Below, in pieces: positions 37,101 through 45,811 of a stretch of DNA of 64,000 bases. The notes under the pieces were generated by a model. The model was given only the letters and a program-made list of their open reading frames with translations. It had not been told where the DNA came from and ran no database searches. The translations under genes were made by a program, and so were the position numbers. The DNA comes from Rhizobium favelukesii (GTDB lineage Bacteria > Pseudomonadota > Alphaproteobacteria > Rhizobiales > Rhizobiaceae). The stretch lies in contig NZ_HG916855.1 of assembly GCF_000577275.2 (NCBI RefSeq), forward strand, positions 682,001-746,000. Reading direction: 5' to 3'. Each line of letters begins with the position of its first letter. The stretch's first letter is position 1.

Positions 37101-37252
37101 GTATCGGTGTGATGGGCGGTATGATCTCGGCAACGGTCATCGGGATATTTTTTATCCCGCTGTTATTTGTCAGTGTCAGGCGCGTCTTCAAGGGCAATGT
37201 TCCCGACGTAGCCAAGCGCCCGGAACCCGAAACCGTCGAGATCAAGGCCTAA
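34106..37252 (+). CDS. RND multidrug efflux pump, AcrB/MexB/BepE type (HAE1)
   Basis: 1048-residue inner-membrane proton/drug antiporter. N terminus [20 protein letters not shown] is typical. The proton relay is intact: Asp407-Asp408 in [16 protein letters not shown] and Lys936 in [10 protein letters not shown]. Family segments [16 protein letters not shown] and [17 protein letters not shown] are in place. GTG start 34106 is preceded by GAGGTG. No outer-membrane factor gene follows, so the pump must borrow a TolC/BepC-like channel encoded elsewhere. In rhizobia such pumps expel plant phenolics and antibiotics. Confidence 0.95.
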   Translation: MSRFFIARPVFAWVIAIVIMLAGILSITTLSISQYPQIAPTTVRISGNYPGADAQTVENSVTKVIEQGMTGIDNLDYMASTSQSTGQASISLTFTSAANPDVAQMQVQNKLQLVQAQLPQSVQNTGLTVTKSTSNFLMVIGFVSTDGKLTSTDLADYVNSSLNDTLKRVAGVGDTQLFGSGYAMRIWVDPDKLAKYSLMVSNVTAAIEAQNTQVAAGQIGALPQRKGQQLNATVTAKSRLQTPEQFQNIILKSDSNGSLVRLNDVATVEIGADSYSSFSTYNGKPSAGLAINLASGANAIDTAEAVQATVDSLRGTLPPNVEVVYPYDTTPFVKLSIEDVVKTLIEAIVLVFLVMFVFLQNLRATIIPTLAVPVVLLGTFGVLAYFGYSINTLTMFGMVLAIGLLVDDAIVVVENVERVMEEEDLSPREATIKSMDEITGALIGIATVLSAVFIPMAFFSGSVGIIYRQFSVTIVSAMLLSVIVALILTPALCATVLKKPRHGAKQRGVFGFFNRNFERGTTAYQRGVGGMLRRSALFLCIFLLIAACVGYLFTRLPSSFLPEEDQGILISSVQLPVGATADRTQKVLQQVTDHYLNDEKDYVTGVMAVVGFGFGGQGQNVGIAFVKLKDFSQRSTPQSKAQAVAGRAMAAFSKIRDGNVFALAPPAIPGFGNNAGFDFYLKDMNATGHQPLIDVRNQLLAAAGKNSKLSGTRPNGQEDSPQYSVDIDQEKASALNLDLSDIDTTVSTAWGGNYVNDFIDRGRVKKVYVQADKEFRMQPEDFDRWYVKNSGDEMVPFSAFASGHWKFGSPRLERYNGSSAVEIQGAAATGVSSGDAMNEIDDLVAQLPEGFRHEWTGLSAQERLSGNQATQLYAISILVVFLALAALYESWSIPVAVMLSVPIGVFGALLAAILFGQTNDVYFKVGLLTTIGLAAKNAILIVEFAIDQQKTGKDLFAATLEASRQRLRPILMTSLAFILGVLPLAIANGAGSGSQNSIGIGVMGGMISATVIGIFFIPLLFVSVRRVFKGNVPDVAKRPEPETVEIKA

Positions 37253-37510
37253 ATTGGCCGGCGCTCAGCGCGGTATCGGCAACCGGATGCTCTATCTCGT
37301 TTGCAGACGATGGAATGCGCGACCTCGCTTCATATCAGCGTCGGAGAGCAGCGATGAACTCGACAGCCCGCGACATTAGCTCTTTCAGGTCGGCCCGACC
37401 GACTTCTAAGTGCGGCTTCCTCATCGAGACACCCCGATTTTTGAAGAAATCGAGGTTGAGACAAAGTGCACCGGCGAAACTCTTTTCGCTGGCAACGACC
37501 CTGTTGAAAT

Positions 37511-37550
37511 CTTGTCTTTCGTCAATGTTTCGGGTATATATCCTGATATA
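37511..37550 (+). promoter_or_regulatory. promoter and operator of the first VapBC module
   Basis: CTTGTC (37511-37516) with 17 bases to GTATAT (37534-37539). The perfect palindrome TATATC-CT-GATATA (37537-37550) overlaps the -10, and the antitoxin start follows 15 bases later. The rest of the 313-base gap after the efflux pump shows no gene. Confidence 0.5.
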
Positions 37551-37565
37551 AATCGGAGATCATTG

Positions 37566-37868
37566 ATGGGTAATACCGCGCAGAAAAGAGCGATCGAAAA
37601 CTACCGAGGGCGTCTCACGCAACGAGGTTTCAAGCGATTGGAAGTCATGGCACTTGAATCGGACCGTGAACTGATACGTGCGTTGGCACGGCACCTAGCG
37701 GAGGAAGGGCCGGATGCAGAGCAGGCGAGACAAACCGTGAAAACGCTTGTTGAGGGCGCACCGCCTAAAACAGGAGGGATCCTGGCCGCATTGCGTCGAT
37801 CGCCCCTTGTTGGAGCTGAACTCGATGTTTCGCGCCCGCGCGAAGAGGGGCGCAGGGTCGATCTGTGA
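37566..37868 (+). CDS. antitoxin of VapBC module
   Basis: 100 residues, start ATG 37566 after GGAGA. The N terminus (AQKRAIENYRGRLTQRGFKR) looks like a ribbon-helix-helix or AbrB-like DNA-binding segment, and the C-terminal part is extended and basic, as expected for wrapping around a PIN toxin. It overlaps the toxin gene (GTGA), so the two are translationally coupled. The longer frame from 37410 has no ribosome site and lies over the operator. Confidence 0.8.
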   Translation: MGNTAQKRAIENYRGRLTQRGFKRLEVMALESDRELIRALARHLAEEGPDAEQARQTVKTLVEGAPPKTGGILAALRRSPLVGAELDVSRPREEGRRVDL

Positions 37869-38302
37869 CACGCTATCTCCTCGATACCAACGTCATCAGC
37901 AACGTCGTAAAGCAAAAGCCGTCGGAATCGCTGCTGGCATGGTGGGCAGAGCAACGCGACGAAAATCTGTACATAGCCTCCCTAACGGTTGCGGAGATTA
38001 GGCGTGGCATCCTTGAAAAGCCACGTGGGAAGAAGCGCGACGCTCTCGATGCGTGGTTCTCTGGTCCCGAAGGGCCGCAAGGTTTGTTCGCGGGACGCGT
38101 CCTGCCCTTCGACGACAAGGCCGCACTGATTTGGGCTCGCCTGATGGCCGATGGCAAGTCAGCTGGCCGGCCTCGTAGCGGGCTCGATATGATCGTGGCC
38201 GCAATTGCAGGCGCGAATGATTGTGTGGTGGTTACGGACAACGAAAAGGATTTTGCCGGCACCCAGTTCATCAATCCCTTGCGGAACCGAGTGGGACCAT
38301 GA
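37865..38302 (+). CDS. VapC-type PIN-domain toxin
   Basis: 145-residue Mg2+-dependent ribonuclease toxin. The acidic PIN residues are in place: Asp7 (YLLDTNVIS), Glu in LTVAEIRRG, Asp in GLDMIVAAIA and Asp in VVTDNEKDF. The start codon is GTG overlapping the antitoxin stop. Targets of VapC toxins are usually tRNA or rRNA; the target here is not predictable. Confidence 0.9.
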   Translation: MTRYLLDTNVISNVVKQKPSESLLAWWAEQRDENLYIASLTVAEIRRGILEKPRGKKRDALDAWFSGPEGPQGLFAGRVLPFDDKAALIWARLMADGKSAGRPRSGLDMIVAAIAGANDCVVVTDNEKDFAGTQFINPLRNRVGP

Positions 38303-38381
38303 TCGCGACGAGAGATCGGGGGAAATTGACCAATCTTTTGAGCGGACTCCTGTGTCCCCGAATCTTCCGACCATTCCGTCG

Positions 38382-38534
38382 GACACTGGGGTAATCCCAC
38401 GGCGAAATCAGCACTTGATCGCCTTCGGCGAGCGGTATCCCGAAAATCGCGGTCGAAAGATCCTCGGACGAGTTCCGGCTGAGCGCAATCTCATCGGCTG
38501 TGCAATCAATCATTGCGAATATTTGGCTGTTGAT
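38382..38534 (-). pseudogene. remnant of a class V aminotransferase
   Basis: Minus-strand codons read DEIALSRNSSEDLSTAIFG then LPLAEGDQVLISPWDYPS (seen as IPLAEGDQVLISPWDYPS), which matches the cofactor-phosphate-binding N-terminal region of class V PLP enzymes of the isopenicillin-N-epimerase type. No active-site lysine domain or start codon region is present. Only about 50 codons survive. It lies between VapC and the aldehyde dehydrogenase gene. Confidence 0.6.
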
Positions 38535-38589
38535 ACCTGACCGGGGGTGGTAGCCGAACCGCGTAGTGCGGTGGCAGGGATCAAATCGT

Positions 38590-40017
38590 TCAGTCGCCTG
38601 CATATCCAACGATGCCCTTGATCTCAGTGAACTCATGTAGCCCGAACTTGCCGTATTCACGGCCGTTGCCCGACCGCTTGTAACCGCCGAAGGGGGCGGC
38701 ACCATCCCATGCCGGGCCGTTGAGGCGAACACTGCCGGTGCGCAATCTGCGTGCCAGCGTCCGCGCTTCCGACTGAGCGCCATGGATGAAGGACGCGAGG
38801 CCATATGGCGTGTCATTAGCAATCGCCATCGCATCGTCCTCGGTTTCGTAGCCGATGATGGAGAGCACCGGACCGAAGATCTCCTCGCGCGCGATCGTCA
38901 TCGAATTGGTCACCCGCGAAAACACGGTCGGGCGCACATAGTAACCCGAACTGAGATGCGATGGCCGACCGGGACCGCCGGCAGCTAGCTCCGCTCCTTC
39001 CGCGATACCCTTCTCGATCAGCGCCTGGATTTTTTCGAACTGGGTAGCGCTTGCGACCGGTCCGATGTCGGTACGAGGATCGGATGGAGGACCCACGACG
39101 AGCGCTGCTGCTTCTCGCGCCGCGACAGCGCTTGCTTCGTCCATACGCTCTACAGGTACGAGCATCCGCGTCGGCGCGTTGCACGACTGACCAGAATTGG
39201 CAAAGCAGCGGCGAACGCCGGCCCTGACTGCGCCGGCAAGATCGGCGCTTCGCAGTATGATATTCGGTGACTTGCCGCCGAGTTCCTGATGTACCCGTTT
39301 GACGGTGGGCGCTGCTGCCAGCGCAACGGCAATACCGGCGCGCGTTGAGCCAGTGAAGGACACCATGTCGACGTCCGGATGGCTGGCCAACACCGCGCCG
39401 ACCGTCGGGCCGTCACCCTGAACCAAGTTGAAGACCCCCTTTGGCACGCCAGCCTCATGCATGATCTCGGCCAAAATGACAGCGTTGAAGGGAGCGATCT
39501 CAGACGGCTTGAGCACCATTGTACAACCGGTCGCAAGTGCAGGCGCGACCTTGCAGACGATCTGGTTGATTGGCCAGTTCCAGGGTGTGATCATTGCGAC
39601 GACCCCAATCGGTTCATGGACGATTCGGGTTGAGCCCTGCATGTATTCAAAGTCGAATGTCTTGAAGGCGCGGATGGTCTCCTCGAAATGGGCCGCGCCG
39701 AGGCCGGCCTGTTCTGCCCGGGCCATGATGAGCGGCGCTCCCATCTCGCGCGAGATCATGTCGCCGATCTCATCTTTGCGACGCTTCACGATTGTAAGAA
39801 CCCGCTTCAGCAACGCCAGCCGATCATCCTTCGTCGTCCTAGAAAAGCCGGCAAAGGCATTGCGCGCAGCTTTGATCGCTTTTTCTGCATCCGCTGCGCT
39901 ACCGATCGCAATCGTCCCGATCACCTGCTCGGTCGATGGATCAATGACGTCGTGCTTCTTTAGTGTCTCGGGCTCGACCCATTCACCGTCTATGTAGAAC
40001 CTGTGTGCGTTCTTCAT
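38590..40017 (-). CDS. aldehyde dehydrogenase (NAD(P)+)
   Basis: 475-residue ALDH-superfamily enzyme oxidising an aldehyde to the acid in the cytoplasm. Catalytic Cys279 (NSGQSCNAPT) and Glu245 (HQELGGKSPN), cofactor motif FTGSTRAG and the TPWNWPINQ segment are present. Start 40017 (MKNAHRFYIDGEW) is supported by GGAGA; the frame upstream to 40110 is not. It lies downstream of the FAD-dependent oxidoreductase on the same strand (157-base gap), so it may oxidise the aldehyde product of that enzyme. The substrate is unknown. Confidence 0.92.
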   Translation of the reverse strand: MKNAHRFYIDGEWVEPETLKKHDVIDPSTEQVIGTIAIGSAADAEKAIKAARNAFAGFSRTTKDDRLALLKRVLTIVKRRKDEIGDMISREMGAPLIMARAEQAGLGAAHFEETIRAFKTFDFEYMQGSTRIVHEPIGVVAMITPWNWPINQIVCKVAPALATGCTMVLKPSEIAPFNAVILAEIMHEAGVPKGVFNLVQGDGPTVGAVLASHPDVDMVSFTGSTRAGIAVALAAAPTVKRVHQELGGKSPNIILRSADLAGAVRAGVRRCFANSGQSCNAPTRMLVPVERMDEASAVAAREAAALVVGPPSDPRTDIGPVASATQFEKIQALIEKGIAEGAELAAGGPGRPSHLSSGYYVRPTVFSRVTNSMTIAREEIFGPVLSIIGYETEDDAMAIANDTPYGLASFIHGAQSEARTLARRLRTGSVRLNGPAWDGAAPFGGYKRSGNGREYGKFGLHEFTEIKGIVGYAGD

Positions 40018-40174
40018 GGGGTTCTCCGTGGATGTGTGGAAATTGGCTTTGCTGGCGGATGACTGAATGCGTCCCTCGGCATTCATGATCTGGGGGAGCT
40101 GGTTTGACATTGAACGCGGTCGTACGGAATGGTTTCGTTCTTCAACTCAGGCCCCGATTTCCATGCGCCGCCGC

Positions 40175-41500
40175 TCAGAAATCAGCCACTTTCCCCCAGG
40201 CAGATGTTAAGAAGCGGTCTGGATGGTAGGGCCGAGGGTCGACGATCGGCTCATCGCCGGTGACGATATCGGCAATCAGGTGACCTGCGCCGGGACCGAT
40301 GCCGAAGCCGTGACCGCTGAAGCCGGCGGCTAACACGAAGCCGGGAACGGTCGCTATTTCGCCGATCCCCGGCACTCCATCGGGGGTACTGTCGACATAG
40401 CCTGCCCAGGTGGCAGCGATCTTGGTGTTCTTCAAAGCCGGCAATAGTTCCAGTGCGCGCAAATGGGTGGTGCGAATGGTCTGCTTATCGATGGCCGGAT
40501 CGAGGATGCGCATGCGCTCCATCGGCGTGGGTGCGTCCAGCCGCCAGCGTGCCAGTGTCTCATGCCCTGAGCGAATTCCCTGCAATCCACCCGGTGCCAG
40601 GCTGCGCCAGCGCCGGACGAACATGGGCAGGAACTGGGGCGCAAAGCGCAGCTGTTGCGGCGTCAGATCGACGCGCCCGCCGCCGCTGATTGCCAGGGTG
40701 TAGCCGCCGTCGCTGCGACGGGTGACAGAAACGGCCGTCGTGTGTAGCGCATCGGGCAGGCCAGTGGCGCCGGGCGAGACCGAAAGGATCGAAGAGCGGA
40801 TAGAGGCCTGCGGAAAGCGGATGCCAAGCTGGTGGCAGAAGGAGGACGCCCAGGCACCGCCGGCAAGCACCGCGATTTTGGTGCGAATGGTGCCGTGTTC
40901 GGTGACAACGCCGCAGACGCGGCCGCCCTCCGTCTCGATACCGCGGGCGGCGCAGGATTGGTGGACTGTTCCTCCGAGCTTGAGGGCCGCGGCCGCGACG
41001 GCGGGCGCTGCGGACGCCGGATCGGCGGTGCCGTCGGTCGGCGAAAAGACTCCACCCTTCCAAGGCTTGCCGGTCGCGCGGCCGCGCTCCGTCGCTTCGA
41101 CACTGTCGAGCATATGGGTGGTGACGCCGGCGGTGCGGGCAAAGTCGCGCCACCGCGCCCAGCCGGCCAGTTCTTCGTCACTGTTGCTCAAATAGAAAAG
41201 CCCGCAGCGGCGAAAGCCCGTATCCTCTCCTGTTTCGGCGGCGAAGCTCTCCCATAGATCGAGGCTCTTTGTTGCCATCGGAAGTTCGCGAGCGTCGCGG
41301 TTTTGCTGGCGACACCAGCCCCAGTTGCGGCTCGATTGTTCTGCGCCGATCCGACCTTTTTCAACGAGCGCTACCGTCAATCCGCGCCTCGCCAAATAAT
41401 AGGCTGCAAAGACGCCGACGATGCCGCCACCGATGATCACCGCGTCCGCTTGAGCGGGCAACTGCGGAGTGGTCGCGACAAATTTCAGCGGTGCAGGCAT
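40175..41500 (-). CDS. FAD-dependent oxidoreductase (D-amino-acid-oxidase family)
   Basis: 441 residues of the DAO/glycine-oxidase family, which oxidises C-N bonds of amines, D-amino acids or opines. The Rossmann motif is VIIGGGIVGVFAAYYLARRG near residue 20, then EKGRIGAEQSSRNWGWCR, whose SSRNWGWCRQQ flavin-contact pattern is common in rhizobial amine oxidases. The C terminus has AAGFSGHGFGIGPGAGHL. It is divergent from an Lrp-type regulator at 41737, the likely controller. The frame upstream of 41500 is not supported. Confidence 0.9.
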   Translation of the reverse strand: MPAPLKFVATTPQLPAQADAVIIGGGIVGVFAAYYLARRGLTVALVEKGRIGAEQSSRNWGWCRQQNRDARELPMATKSLDLWESFAAETGEDTGFRRCGLFYLSNSDEELAGWARWRDFARTAGVTTHMLDSVEATERGRATGKPWKGGVFSPTDGTADPASAAPAVAAAALKLGGTVHQSCAARGIETEGGRVCGVVTEHGTIRTKIAVLAGGAWASSFCHQLGIRFPQASIRSSILSVSPGATGLPDALHTTAVSVTRRSDGGYTLAISGGGRVDLTPQQLRFAPQFLPMFVRRWRSLAPGGLQGIRSGHETLARWRLDAPTPMERMRILDPAIDKQTIRTTHLRALELLPALKNTKIAATWAGYVDSTPDGVPGIGEIATVPGFVLAAGFSGHGFGIGPGAGHLIADIVTGDEPIVDPRPYHPDRFLTSAWGKVADF

Positions 41501-41736
41501 GGCATGGTCTCCGTTTCGCACGCAGTCTAGCGGTTTCTCCGCTGCAGCGTTGCCGGACTGTCGCCGATGGCAGCAGAAAATTCTGTCTTCCCGGAGCTGC
41601 TCGGGCCTTTGTGCTTCGGCGCAAGAGGCAAAATGAAATCGACACATCCGACCTTTGTGCTAGGTTCGGCGCAATGTGTTTCGCAGCATAATCTGCTGTG
41701 CGATTGGCCAAGACAGAGAATTCGAAGAGGTGCCGC

Positions 41737-42213
41737 ATGAAGCTCGACAGGATCGACATCAAGATTCTCTACGAACTACAAAAGAACGGACGCATCACCA
41801 ACGTCGAACTTGCGGAGCTTGTTGCTCTGTCGCCGAGCCCCTGCCTGATGCGGGTGAAAAAGCTGCAGTCGGAGGGTTATATCGGAGGCTATTCTGCGCA
41901 GATCAATGTCGGCAAACTGGGCCAGACGCTCACTGTATTCACGGAGATCACACTGAAAAACCACCGGCAGATAGACTTTGCCCGGTTTCTCGCCGCGATC
42001 GAGAAGGTTGACAATGTGATCGAGTGCCACCTCGTATCTGGCGGGTACGACTATCTGCTGAAATTCGTGACTGCCGGTATTGGCGAATACCAAACCATCA
42101 TGGAACGCCTGACTGACATGGATGTCGGCATCGACAAATATTTCAGCTTCGTCGTTCTAAAGTCGCCGATCGTAAAAGCCCACATGCCACTGACCAGCCT
42201 GTTTCCGATGTAA
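41737..42213 (+). CDS. Lrp/AsnC-family transcriptional regulator
   Basis: 158-residue regulator with an N-terminal helix-turn-helix (RIDIKILYELQKNGRITNVE, then LVALSPSPCLMRVKKL) and a C-terminal RAM effector domain (VSGGYDYLLKFVTAGIGEYQ). Such proteins respond to amino acids. GAGGTG lies just before the ATG. It is divergent from the FAD oxidoreductase and convergent with the ABC ATPase, 35 bases apart. It probably controls the amine-catabolism genes around it. Confidence 0.93.
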   Translation: MKLDRIDIKILYELQKNGRITNVELAELVALSPSPCLMRVKKLQSEGYIGGYSAQINVGKLGQTLTVFTEITLKNHRQIDFARFLAAIEKVDNVIECHLVSGGYDYLLKFVTAGIGEYQTIMERLTDMDVGIDKYFSFVVLKSPIVKAHMPLTSLFPM

Positions 42214-42247
42214 GGCTGTGTCGTTTTGAACATGACGCGCAGGCGCT

Positions 42248-43903
42248 TTAGCGCCGGCAATAGGCCCGAACCAACTCGGCATCCTGTTGAAGACCGTCAA
42301 GCCAGGTGGGGTCGAGCTTCGGCACCGACGAGAACAGCAATTGCGAATAGGGGTGCTGCGGCGTCTTGACCTTGGCCGGCATGATTTCCTCGACCTTTCT
42401 GCCGCCATACATCACAACGATCTCGTCGCAGATCGCCTCGACCACGGACAAGTCGTGACTGATAAAAATGTAGGAGAGTCCGAGGTCGCGTTGCAAGTCC
42501 TTGAGGAGGTCGATGACGGCGGCGGCGACAACCGTATCGAGTGCCGAGGTGATCTCGTCACAGAGGATCAACTTCGGGTCAGCGGCCAATGCGCGGGCAA
42601 AGTTCACGCGCTGCTTCTGGCCGCCGGAAAGCTCACCCGGGCGCCGGTGGCGCAGATTGCGCGGTAGGCGCACCATATCGAGCAACTCGTCGATGCGGGC
42701 GCTGCGCGCCTTTCTGTCCATGCGGTGGTAGAAGACAAGGGGCCGGTCCAGGATATCCTCGACCGACTTTGCCGGATTGAGCGCGGTGTCAGCATATTGA
42801 AAGACGATTTGCATCTGGCGCAGCTGGTCGCGTGAGCGCTCGCGTGCGCTGCGAGAGAGTTCCTTGCCGTCGAAGACGATCTTGCCGACGGCGGCCGGCA
42901 AGATGCCGGCTATGGCGCGGGCGAGCGTCGACTTTCCGCAACCGGATTCCCCGATGATGCCAAGGTTGCGACCTTTCTCCACCTTGAGGCTCACATGCTC
43001 CACAGCCCGCACGAGCGGCAGCCCGTCGGTCTGGCGCTGACCATAACCGGCGACCAGGTCTTCGATCTTCAGAAGCGGAGCAGGCGAAGTCGGTGCGGCG
43101 GCGACAGGCCCGCGCGACTTTGGCTCGAAGGCGGCGAGCAGTTCGCGCGTGTAGGGATGCTTTGCTTCGTTGAGGATCTCTTCGGTGGTGCCGGTCTCCT
43201 TCGCCTCGCCACCTTTCAAAACGACGATGCGATCGGCAATCTGGGCGACGACAGCAAGATCATGCGAGACATAGACGCCTGCGATCCCGCCCTTCTTCAT
43301 GACTGCCTTGAAGGCGCGCAGAACCTCGATCTGCGTGGTAACGTCGAGTGCGGTGGTCGGTTCGTCGAAGATGACGAGCTTGGGGTCGCCGATCAGGGCC
43401 ATGGCAGCCGCAAGCCGCTGCAACTGTCCGCCGGAGACTTGATGCGGATAACGGCTGCCGATCGTATCCGGCTCGGGCAGGGACAGCGCCCGGAAGAGCT
43501 CGACGGCGCGCGTGCGGGCCTCGTCGGGCGACATCAGCCCATGGATGCGGGTGACCTCGATGACCTGGTCCATGATGGTGGTTGCCGGGTTGAAGGCGGC
43601 GGCCGCCGATTGCGGTACGTAAGCGACCTCGGTGCCGCGTACCTTGGCGCGCTGCTTTTCCGAAAGTGCGACCATGTTCTTGCCGGCGACCGATACAATG
43701 CCGCCGGAAATGCGGCAGCCTGGGCGGGCGTGACCCATCAACGTCAATGCGATCGTCGTCTTTCCCGAACCGCTTTCCCCAATCAGGGCGACTATCTCGC
43801 CCTTCGCGACGGCCAGGCTAACGCCCTTGATGATTTCGACGTGGCGCCCGGAATCGGTGGTTGCTTCGACCTTCAGGTCACAGATTTCTACAAGGTTGGT
43901 CAT
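42248..43903 (-). CDS. peptide/opine-type ABC transporter, fused double ATPase (DppD-DppF type)
   Basis: 551 residues containing two complete ABC ATPase domains, as in GsiA. First: Walker A GESGSGKT, signature VSGGQLQRL, Walker B VIFDEPTTALDV. Second: Walker A GESGCGKST, signature LSGGQKQRVN, Walker B LILCDEITSALD. Each ends in an oligopeptide-type C-terminal segment (HPYTRELL, HPYSQLL). ATG 43903 overlaps the permease stop (TGATG). Last gene of the transporter operon. Confidence 0.94.
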   Translation of the reverse strand: MTNLVEICDLKVEATTDSGRHVEIIKGVSLAVAKGEIVALIGESGSGKTTIALTLMGHARPGCRISGGIVSVAGKNMVALSEKQRAKVRGTEVAYVPQSAAAAFNPATTIMDQVIEVTRIHGLMSPDEARTRAVELFRALSLPEPDTIGSRYPHQVSGGQLQRLAAAMALIGDPKLVIFDEPTTALDVTTQIEVLRAFKAVMKKGGIAGVYVSHDLAVVAQIADRIVVLKGGEAKETGTTEEILNEAKHPYTRELLAAFEPKSRGPVAAAPTSPAPLLKIEDLVAGYGQRQTDGLPLVRAVEHVSLKVEKGRNLGIIGESGCGKSTLARAIAGILPAAVGKIVFDGKELSRSARERSRDQLRQMQIVFQYADTALNPAKSVEDILDRPLVFYHRMDRKARSARIDELLDMVRLPRNLRHRRPGELSGGQKQRVNFARALAADPKLILCDEITSALDTVVAAAVIDLLKDLQRDLGLSYIFISHDLSVVEAICDEIVVMYGGRKVEEIMPAKVKTPQHPYSQLLFSSVPKLDPTWLDGLQQDAELVRAYCRR

Positions 43904-44769
43904 CACTCGCTCCGATCGCGGATCTTGTGCGGCAGGTTATCGATCAGGAGGTTCACGCTGATCGTGAGGCTGGCGATCGCAAGCGAGGGGAACATAACGG
44001 CCGGTGCTCCAAAAGGCAGACCGCCGATGTTCTCGCGCACAAGTGCACCCCAGTCGGCATAAGGCGGCTGAACACCGAGGCCGAGGAACGAGAGCCCGGA
44101 GAGCAGGAGAACGATGAAAACGAAGCGAAGCCCCAGATCTGCGAGCACCGGCCCAACGATGTTGGGTAGGATCTCGGATCGAATGAGATAGAGGGTGTTC
44201 TCCCCGCGGATGCGCGCGACAGTGATGAAGTCCATCGCGTTAATGTTGACGGCAAGTGCGCGAGCGAAGCGATAGGAACCGGGAATGTAGATGACCGACA
44301 GCGTCAAGATCAGCACCGGGATCGAGGAGCCGACGGCCGCGACGACCACAAGGCCGAACAGCTTGCTTGGGATCGAATTCAGCGCGTCGAGGACACGGCT
44401 CAAGATCGTATCAATCCAGCCTCCGGTGACGGCGGCGATCATGCCAAGAACCACGCCACTGAAACAGGCAATCGTCACGGCTGCGAGCGAGATACCGACG
44501 GTATAGCGTGCGCCCATCAGGATTCGCGAGACCATGTCGCGGCCGAGATAGTCCGAGCCCAGCCAAAGATCACGGCTCATCGGACCGAAATAATCGACAT
44601 CAACGATCTCACCGACCGGGTAGGGGATTATAAGCGGTGCAAAGATTGCAACGAGCGCCCAGGACAGGATGATCGCAAGGCCGATCATGCCCACGATGTT
44701 GAAGCGATAGCCAAACCGGATTCCGGATTTCCGCAGGGGTGTCGAAGTGCTTGAAGGCGTCATTGTCAT
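43903..44769 (-). CDS. ABC transporter permease, DppC type
   Basis: 288-residue inner-membrane permease with an N-terminal anchor helix and the BPD_transp_1 domain. The EAA loop appears as VARIRGENTLYLIRSEILPN. It starts by ATGA overlap with the preceding permease and ends overlapping the ATPase start, so the three are translationally coupled. Confidence 0.93.
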   Translation of the reverse strand: MTMTPSSTSTPLRKSGIRFGYRFNIVGMIGLAIILSWALVAIFAPLIIPYPVGEIVDVDYFGPMSRDLWLGSDYLGRDMVSRILMGARYTVGISLAAVTIACFSGVVLGMIAAVTGGWIDTILSRVLDALNSIPSKLFGLVVVAAVGSSIPVLILTLSVIYIPGSYRFARALAVNINAMDFITVARIRGENTLYLIRSEILPNIVGPVLADLGLRFVFIVLLLSGLSFLGLGVQPPYADWGALVRENIGGLPFGAPAVMFPSLAIASLTISVNLLIDNLPHKIRDRSE

Positions 44770-45716
44770 CGGAGCCTCGGATTGGAAAGAATGGCGATGA
44801 TGTCGGCAGCCGTGATCAGGATCAGGTAGCCGAGGCAGAAGATCATCGCGCAGCTTTGGATCAGCGGCAGGTCGCGGGTGGCAACAGCATCGACCATGAG
44901 CTTGGCAATCCCTGGATAGTTGAAGATCGTCTCAACGATGATGACGCCGCCCAGCAGATATGAGAGCGAGAGCGCAACGGCATTGACGATCGGCCCGAGC
45001 GCATTGGGCAAGGCATGACGGAAGACGATGCGCGGCCGGGAGGCGCCCTTGAGTAGCGCCATCTCGACGTAAGGCGTATTGAGCGTCTCGATGACTGCGG
45101 CGCGCGTCATCCGGATCATCTGCGCCGAAACGACGAATGTGAGCGTGATCACCGGCATTGCATAGACACGTAGCATATCGCTCAAGCTATGGATCTCGTT
45201 GGCGAAGGACAGCGCCGGCAGCCACTTTAGATAGACGGCGAAGATCAGCACGGCGGAGGTCGCGACCATGAATTCCGGCACGGAGATCACCCCGATTGTC
45301 AAAATGGTGACAATCCGGTCATAGAGCGAGCCGCGAAGCATGGCAGCCGTGATTCCGAGCGAAAGGGCGATCGGGACCGAGAACAAGGCGGTCACGCCGG
45401 CAAGCTTCATGGTGTTGATGAAACGTCCGGCAATAAGCTTGGCAACCGGCATCTCATTGGCATAGGAGGTCCCGAGATCGCCATGCAACAAGCCGACAAT
45501 CCAGCGCAGGAAACGGAAGAGCGCCGGCTCGTCGAGGTGCATTGCGTTGCGCAGACCTGCAACGGCCTCGGGTGTGGCGGCCTGGCCGAGAAGGATCGTT
45601 GCCGTGTCTCCCGGCAGCAGTGTCGTCGCGAAGAAGACGGCGAAGGAGACGATCAACAATGTGACCACGGCGATGAGCAGTCTCCCCAGGACAAGGGATA
45701 GGACGGGGTTGTTCAC
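44766..45716 (-). CDS. ABC transporter permease, DppB type
   Basis: 316-residue permease. N terminus LGRLLIAVVTLLIVSFAVFF then LLPGDTATILLG is characteristic of DppB/OppB, and the EAA loop reads LLKGASRPRIVFRHALPNAL. GTG start at 45716. It is separated from the binding-protein gene by a 95-base gap holding a terminator-like hairpin. Confidence 0.93.
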   Translation of the reverse strand: MNNPVLSLVLGRLLIAVVTLLIVSFAVFFATTLLPGDTATILLGQAATPEAVAGLRNAMHLDEPALFRFLRWIVGLLHGDLGTSYANEMPVAKLIAGRFINTMKLAGVTALFSVPIALSLGITAAMLRGSLYDRIVTILTIGVISVPEFMVATSAVLIFAVYLKWLPALSFANEIHSLSDMLRVYAMPVITLTFVVSAQMIRMTRAAVIETLNTPYVEMALLKGASRPRIVFRHALPNALGPIVNAVALSLSYLLGGVIIVETIFNYPGIAKLMVDAVATRDLPLIQSCAMIFCLGYLILITAADIIAILSNPRLR

Positions 45717-45757
45717 GCGCGTTCCCTTTCAACGTTCGACATCGTTTTCCGCATCGG

Positions 45758-45795
45758 AAAAAAGCCCGGGGCTACAGCAGTGCGGCTGCAGCCCC
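45758..45795 (-). terminator. partial terminator between binding-protein and permease genes
   Basis: On the minus strand GGGGCTGCAGC pairs imperfectly with GCTGTAGCCCC (arms 45795-45785 and 45778-45768) and, after four bases, a T run follows (A45758-45763). It lies within the operon, so it probably attenuates permease expression or protects the 3' end of the binding-protein mRNA. Confidence 0.55.
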
Positions 45796-45811
45796 GTGGC
45801 CGGTTGCGTCG

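Noticed and set aside
42995..44062. Plus-strand open frame of 355 codons
   Set aside because: Antisense shadow of the double-ATPase gene and the DppC gene.
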